Of a DNA stretch of 64,000 nucleotides, positions 61,350-64,000 are shown in pieces; within the stretch, counting starts at the first letter, position 1; each line of letters starts with the position of its first letter. The position numbers and the translations under genes are program-made. The notes under the pieces were generated by a model. The model ran no database searches, was not told the origin of the DNA, and was given only the letters and a program-made list of their open reading frames with translations. This DNA is from an uncultured Ilumatobacter sp. (GTDB lineage Bacteria > Actinomycetota > Acidimicrobiia > Acidimicrobiales > Ilumatobacteraceae): positions 33,346-97,345 of the forward strand of contig CALFRK010000026.1 in NCBI GenBank assembly GCA_937919625.1. Direction: 5' to 3'.

Positions 61350-63785
61350 CTACGGAGCGCTCACCCGCACGTGGCTCCGTACAAAGCTCGTCGACGTGGC
61401 CACAACCAGATCCACGGTGGCGGGCTTGTATTGCCGCTCGACATAGATGTGGGTCTGGTCGTCGTAGTGGGGTGACGCGGGGTCTTCGCTTTGGCCCCTG
61501 GCTGAGATGCTCCATATCTCCGCCGCTTGGGTGCTCAGATCGTAGCGGGTGCTCATCATGAAGTTTGAGCCACCGCTGACGTGGCTCACACCTTGACGGT
61601 CCCGCGCGGTGATCTTCGATGAGCCCTGCCACATCGTCTGGGTGTCCGAGCCGCCAGCGCCCAAAGAGACGTTGCCGGTCTGACGATCGATGACGTTGAT
61701 CTCTCCCCAGATACGAACCTGCCCGCTCATGTCCCGAGGTACTGAGGCGACGGCGGCGCGGAAATGGCCGAACAGGGCCGCGAGCTCAGCTGGGCGAGCC
61801 TCCGACACGTCGTTTGGCAGCCCTGGATAGATGCCTCGAATGCTCGACAAGAACACGCCGCTGTCGGCAACTGCGGCTGCGAGCTCCCGCCACAGCGTGT
61901 AGGCTCGAGAGTCGCGATCACAGACCAGATCCCAGCCGTCAAGCAGCGTGAGCCCCGCGCGCTGGACCGGCGTGAGTGTGCCCTTGTTGGCGAGGTGTGC
62001 CCGCACCGCCTCCGCCAGCAGGGGCCGCACCCACTCGGCGGCGAGCACGTAGCTGTCCATCGACAGCTCGAGCATGCTTGAGCTGGTGTGGCCGCCGGCG
62101 ACGAGCACGTCGGTGGTGCGCTGCGGGCGAGCAGGCAGCGCGTCAAACTCGACCGCGGTGTGCACGTAGCTTGGGAAGTCCGCCAGCCGCAGCCCCCAAT
62201 CGCCCCCGGTCAGCATGAAGTTGGGCGCGTTGCTGCCCTGAAAGAACTGCACGTCGCCCACGACGCCAGGCGTCTGGCTCCTAGGCAGCCCCGAGGCGGG
62301 GCGAAGCTGCCCAAACTCGGTGCCAGCCTCCCAGATCGGCTGACACTGGTTCCATCTCCGCGGCGTCATCGAGTCCTCGGGCCGGTCGAGGATCCGACCC
62401 ACCCAGCTGTAGAAGTTTTGACCCTCCACATCACCGTAGAACAGCTGAAATCCGGCGATCTGCTGCATCGCGAGCGCGTTCTTGAACCCATCGAGGGTGC
62501 GAGCCCCCGCCATCCTGATCGTCTGGAGGGACTGGGACGCTTGCCCCTTCATCGTCAACACCGCCACCAGCGCTATCCGCTGCGCCTCGACGGTCTTGAG
62601 CTCGATGACCGGCCCGTCCACCGTGCGCTGAATCGGGAACATCTCCACCCGGGGGCCACCAGAGGCTTGAGCGATGCGGAGCTCTTGGGTGTCCACCTCG
62701 AAGTCCATCCACACCCCGCCGCGGAGATACTGCAGCCCGTCGTCGGAGACCTTGACCACAGCGCAGTCTCCGCGATCGACGCCGGTGCGGGTGAAGCTCC
62801 ACGCGTGATGGTCGGTCGCGCCATGCACAAAGCCGGGCATCCCGGTGGTGACGCCGCCGGTCGCGGCCAGCCGCCCGTCCGTGGTGAACCATCGATGCTC
62901 CCACAGCCAGTTGAAGTTGTCCCAGGGGGTGTGAGGGTCCGCTTGCACAAACAGCTGATCGCCCTCCTTCAACGACCACCCGTTGGACTCACCGCCGTGT
63001 CCCGCGCCGCCATCCCAGATCCAGCCGCCGCCGTCCTTGTCCTGCACCGCCTCGGTGAACTGCCGCCCCACCATCGCGAAGTTGCCCAGCGCCAGAACGT
63101 CGATGATGTCGGGCGGGTTGGCCCTCAGGCGAGCAGGCACCCGATCAGGGTGGCTGTCGATGTACTTCCGGATCCCCGCGACAAACGCGGACATGGTCTC
63201 GCGCTCCTGGGGACTGAAGACCTGCAGCGCTGCAATCGCGCTTGCCTCCGACTGCATGATCCTCGCGACGCGATCGCGCTCCAAGCAGGCAGGCATGCAC
63301 CCCGGGCCGAAGCGCTCAGCCTCGCGGCCGCGGGCCCGGGCGTAGCTCAGCACCATCGTGCCGAGGCGGTCTTCAGCCTGCGCGTAGCCGTCGCCAAAGG
63401 CCAGGTCTGCGACGGACTCGCCGACGATGCTCGGCACCCCAAAGTCGTCCCGGTAGATGTCCGCCGCCCAAGCGTACGCCATGGTGGAGCTGCCCGAGTC
63501 TTGGATCCCACCATCGGCTGCGCCGCCGTCGGCTGCGCCCCCATCCGCGGGCCTAGCGTCGGTGCGGCCGGCGTCCGTGCGCGCCGCGTCCGCACGTCCT
63601 GCGTCAGGATCCACCACGCCGACGTCAGCCCCATCCTCTTCCGGTGTGGAGCTGCACGCGGGCAAGCCTAGGCCACAGAGCAGGCCGAGCGGCAGGAGCA
63701 TCGCCGCAGCACGTGGTGCCACAGCCCTGTTCGGCGTATGGCGCGTCCTGAGAGCCTTGAGGCTATCGACAAAATACCGGGTCAT
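61350..63785 (-). CDS. Lipoprotein of the penicillin acylase family
   Basis: 811 residues from the ATG at 63785. The signal peptide ends in a lipobox, LGLPAC, with Cys44 as the acylated residue. A DAG/DGG repeat linker of about 50 residues follows, typical of Myxococcota lipoproteins. The N-terminal nucleophile hydrolase (PF01804) chain then starts near IYRDDFGVPSIVGESVADLAFGDGYAQAEDRL (core DxFGVPxI and YAQAEDRL). The predicted autoprocessing Ser267 lies in GGESNGWSLKEGD, with ADPHTPW after it. Family members hydrolyse penicillins, acyl-homoserine lactones or other N-acyl compounds outside the cytoplasm. It is convergent with the PEGA gene. Confidence 0.82.
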   Translation of the reverse strand: MTRYFVDSLKALRTRHTPNRAVAPRAAAMLLPLGLLCGLGLPACSSTPEEDGADVGVVDPDAGRADAARTDAGRTDARPADGGAADGGAADGGIQDSGSSTMAYAWAADIYRDDFGVPSIVGESVADLAFGDGYAQAEDRLGTMVLSYARARGREAERFGPGCMPACLERDRVARIMQSEASAIAALQVFSPQERETMSAFVAGIRKYIDSHPDRVPARLRANPPDIIDVLALGNFAMVGRQFTEAVQDKDGGGWIWDGGAGHGGESNGWSLKEGDQLFVQADPHTPWDNFNWLWEHRWFTTDGRLAATGGVTTGMPGFVHGATDHHAWSFTRTGVDRGDCAVVKVSDDGLQYLRGGVWMDFEVDTQELRIAQASGGPRVEMFPIQRTVDGPVIELKTVEAQRIALVAVLTMKGQASQSLQTIRMAGARTLDGFKNALAMQQIAGFQLFYGDVEGQNFYSWVGRILDRPEDSMTPRRWNQCQPIWEAGTEFGQLRPASGLPRSQTPGVVGDVQFFQGSNAPNFMLTGGDWGLRLADFPSYVHTAVEFDALPARPQRTTDVLVAGGHTSSSMLELSMDSYVLAAEWVRPLLAEAVRAHLANKGTLTPVQRAGLTLLDGWDLVCDRDSRAYTLWRELAAAVADSGVFLSSIRGIYPGLPNDVSEARPAELAALFGHFRAAVASVPRDMSGQVRIWGEINVIDRQTGNVSLGAGGSDTQTMWQGSSKITARDRQGVSHVSGGSNFMMSTRYDLSTQAAEIWSISARGQSEDPASPHYDDQTHIYVERQYKPATVDLVVATSTSFVRSHVRVSAP

Positions 63786-63947
63786 GCCGGCACGATACGG
63801 CGAGGCTCCTGCGATGTAAACTCTGGCTCCGATCCGACCGCGCCGGATCGGAGCTCTCAACGAGCAACGCAAACATGCTTGCAACGAAGCGGTCCGACCA
63901 GTCTCCCAGGCCACGTGCCAAGCGCAAAGATTGCGTAACAAGGACCA

Positions 63948-64000
63948 GTGCTCGACATCGTCGAAACCCCCGGTTTTCTCCAGCGGGTCAACGAACTCGG
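63948..64000 (+). CDS. Start of a plus-strand gene cut by the window edge
   Basis: A GTG with AAGGA 3 bp upstream opens a frame (LDIVETPGFLQRVNEL) that runs off the right edge. It is divergent from the penicillin acylase gene. Only 17 codons are visible, so no function can be given and the start is uncertain. Confidence 0.35.
   Translation, partial: MLDIVETPGFLQRVNEL

Overview
The window is high-GC DNA with short intergenic gaps, ATGA/GTGA start-stop overlaps and several apparently leaderless promoters. Gene content (GlgE alpha-glucan pathway, SOS-boxed DUF222/HNH endonuclease, SoxR, actinobacterial LDTR...GYF modules, DUF3467, PadR, YczE-like protein) points to an Actinomycetota chromosome, most likely an acidimicrobiial (Ilumatobacter-like) lineage. 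That placement is inferred from gene families, not from a marker gene. The last 4.3 kb look different: a PEGA-domain protein and a lipoprotein with a DAG/DGG-rich linker are typical of Myxococcota. They join the rest at a truncated IS91-type transposase, so this end is either horizontally acquired or an assembly chimera.

Layout. 0-7.2 kb: truncated LytR_C lipoprotein, HD-GYP membrane protein, large RecB-like nuclease/DNA2-like helicase, and an ECF sigma/membrane regulator pair. 7.4-9.6 kb: threonine catabolism (kbl-tdh). 9.7-14.5 kb: alpha/beta hydrolase and a three-gene sugar-oxidation operon whose members match Escherichia coli YgcU, YgcE and YgcW. 14.5-19.3 kb: tRNA-Thr, a Tat-exported sortase-like protein, rlmB-ispF-ispD, and a divergent Crp/Fnr regulator. 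19.4-25.6 kb: an ABC exporter operon (two permeases and an ATPase), a sulfatase and two membrane proteins. 25.6-36.8 kb: acyl-CoA ligase/thioesterase, M20 peptidase, HAD phosphatase, racemase-like protein, PadR regulator, a soxR-Rieske divergent pair and an enoyl-CoA hydratase. 37.0-44.2 kb: glgE - treS/mak fusion - glgB, which turns trehalose into branched alpha-glucan through maltose-1-phosphate.

44.2-64 kb is accessory and scarred. It holds a 14-bp minisatellite, the SOS-boxed HNH endonuclease, tRNA-Lys, a DDE transposase, a foreign-looking methyltransferase, a deletion scar joining a broken LuxR-type regulator to a broken SnoaL-like gene, and the most interesting segment, 51.1-57.2 kb. 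There, three otherwise unrelated proteins share a short N-terminal motif, LQ-x3-GN-x-A-(V/T)-x-x-L. One is a caspase-like protease, one combines three annexin-type repeats with an HEFGH zinc protease, and one is a helical protein of unknown function. Each of the two minus-strand genes has a small companion gene. I interpret these as candidate cargo proteins of a contractile-injection (eCIS-like) or similar secretion system whose structural genes are not in this window.

Regulatory structure is unusually readable. There is a SoxR operator inside a 19-bp-spacer promoter, a LexA-type box inside a 17-bp-spacer promoter, a perfect palindrome in front of padR, and a family of 3'-end hairpins that keep a GTGCCTGGCAC-like apex while their stems differ.
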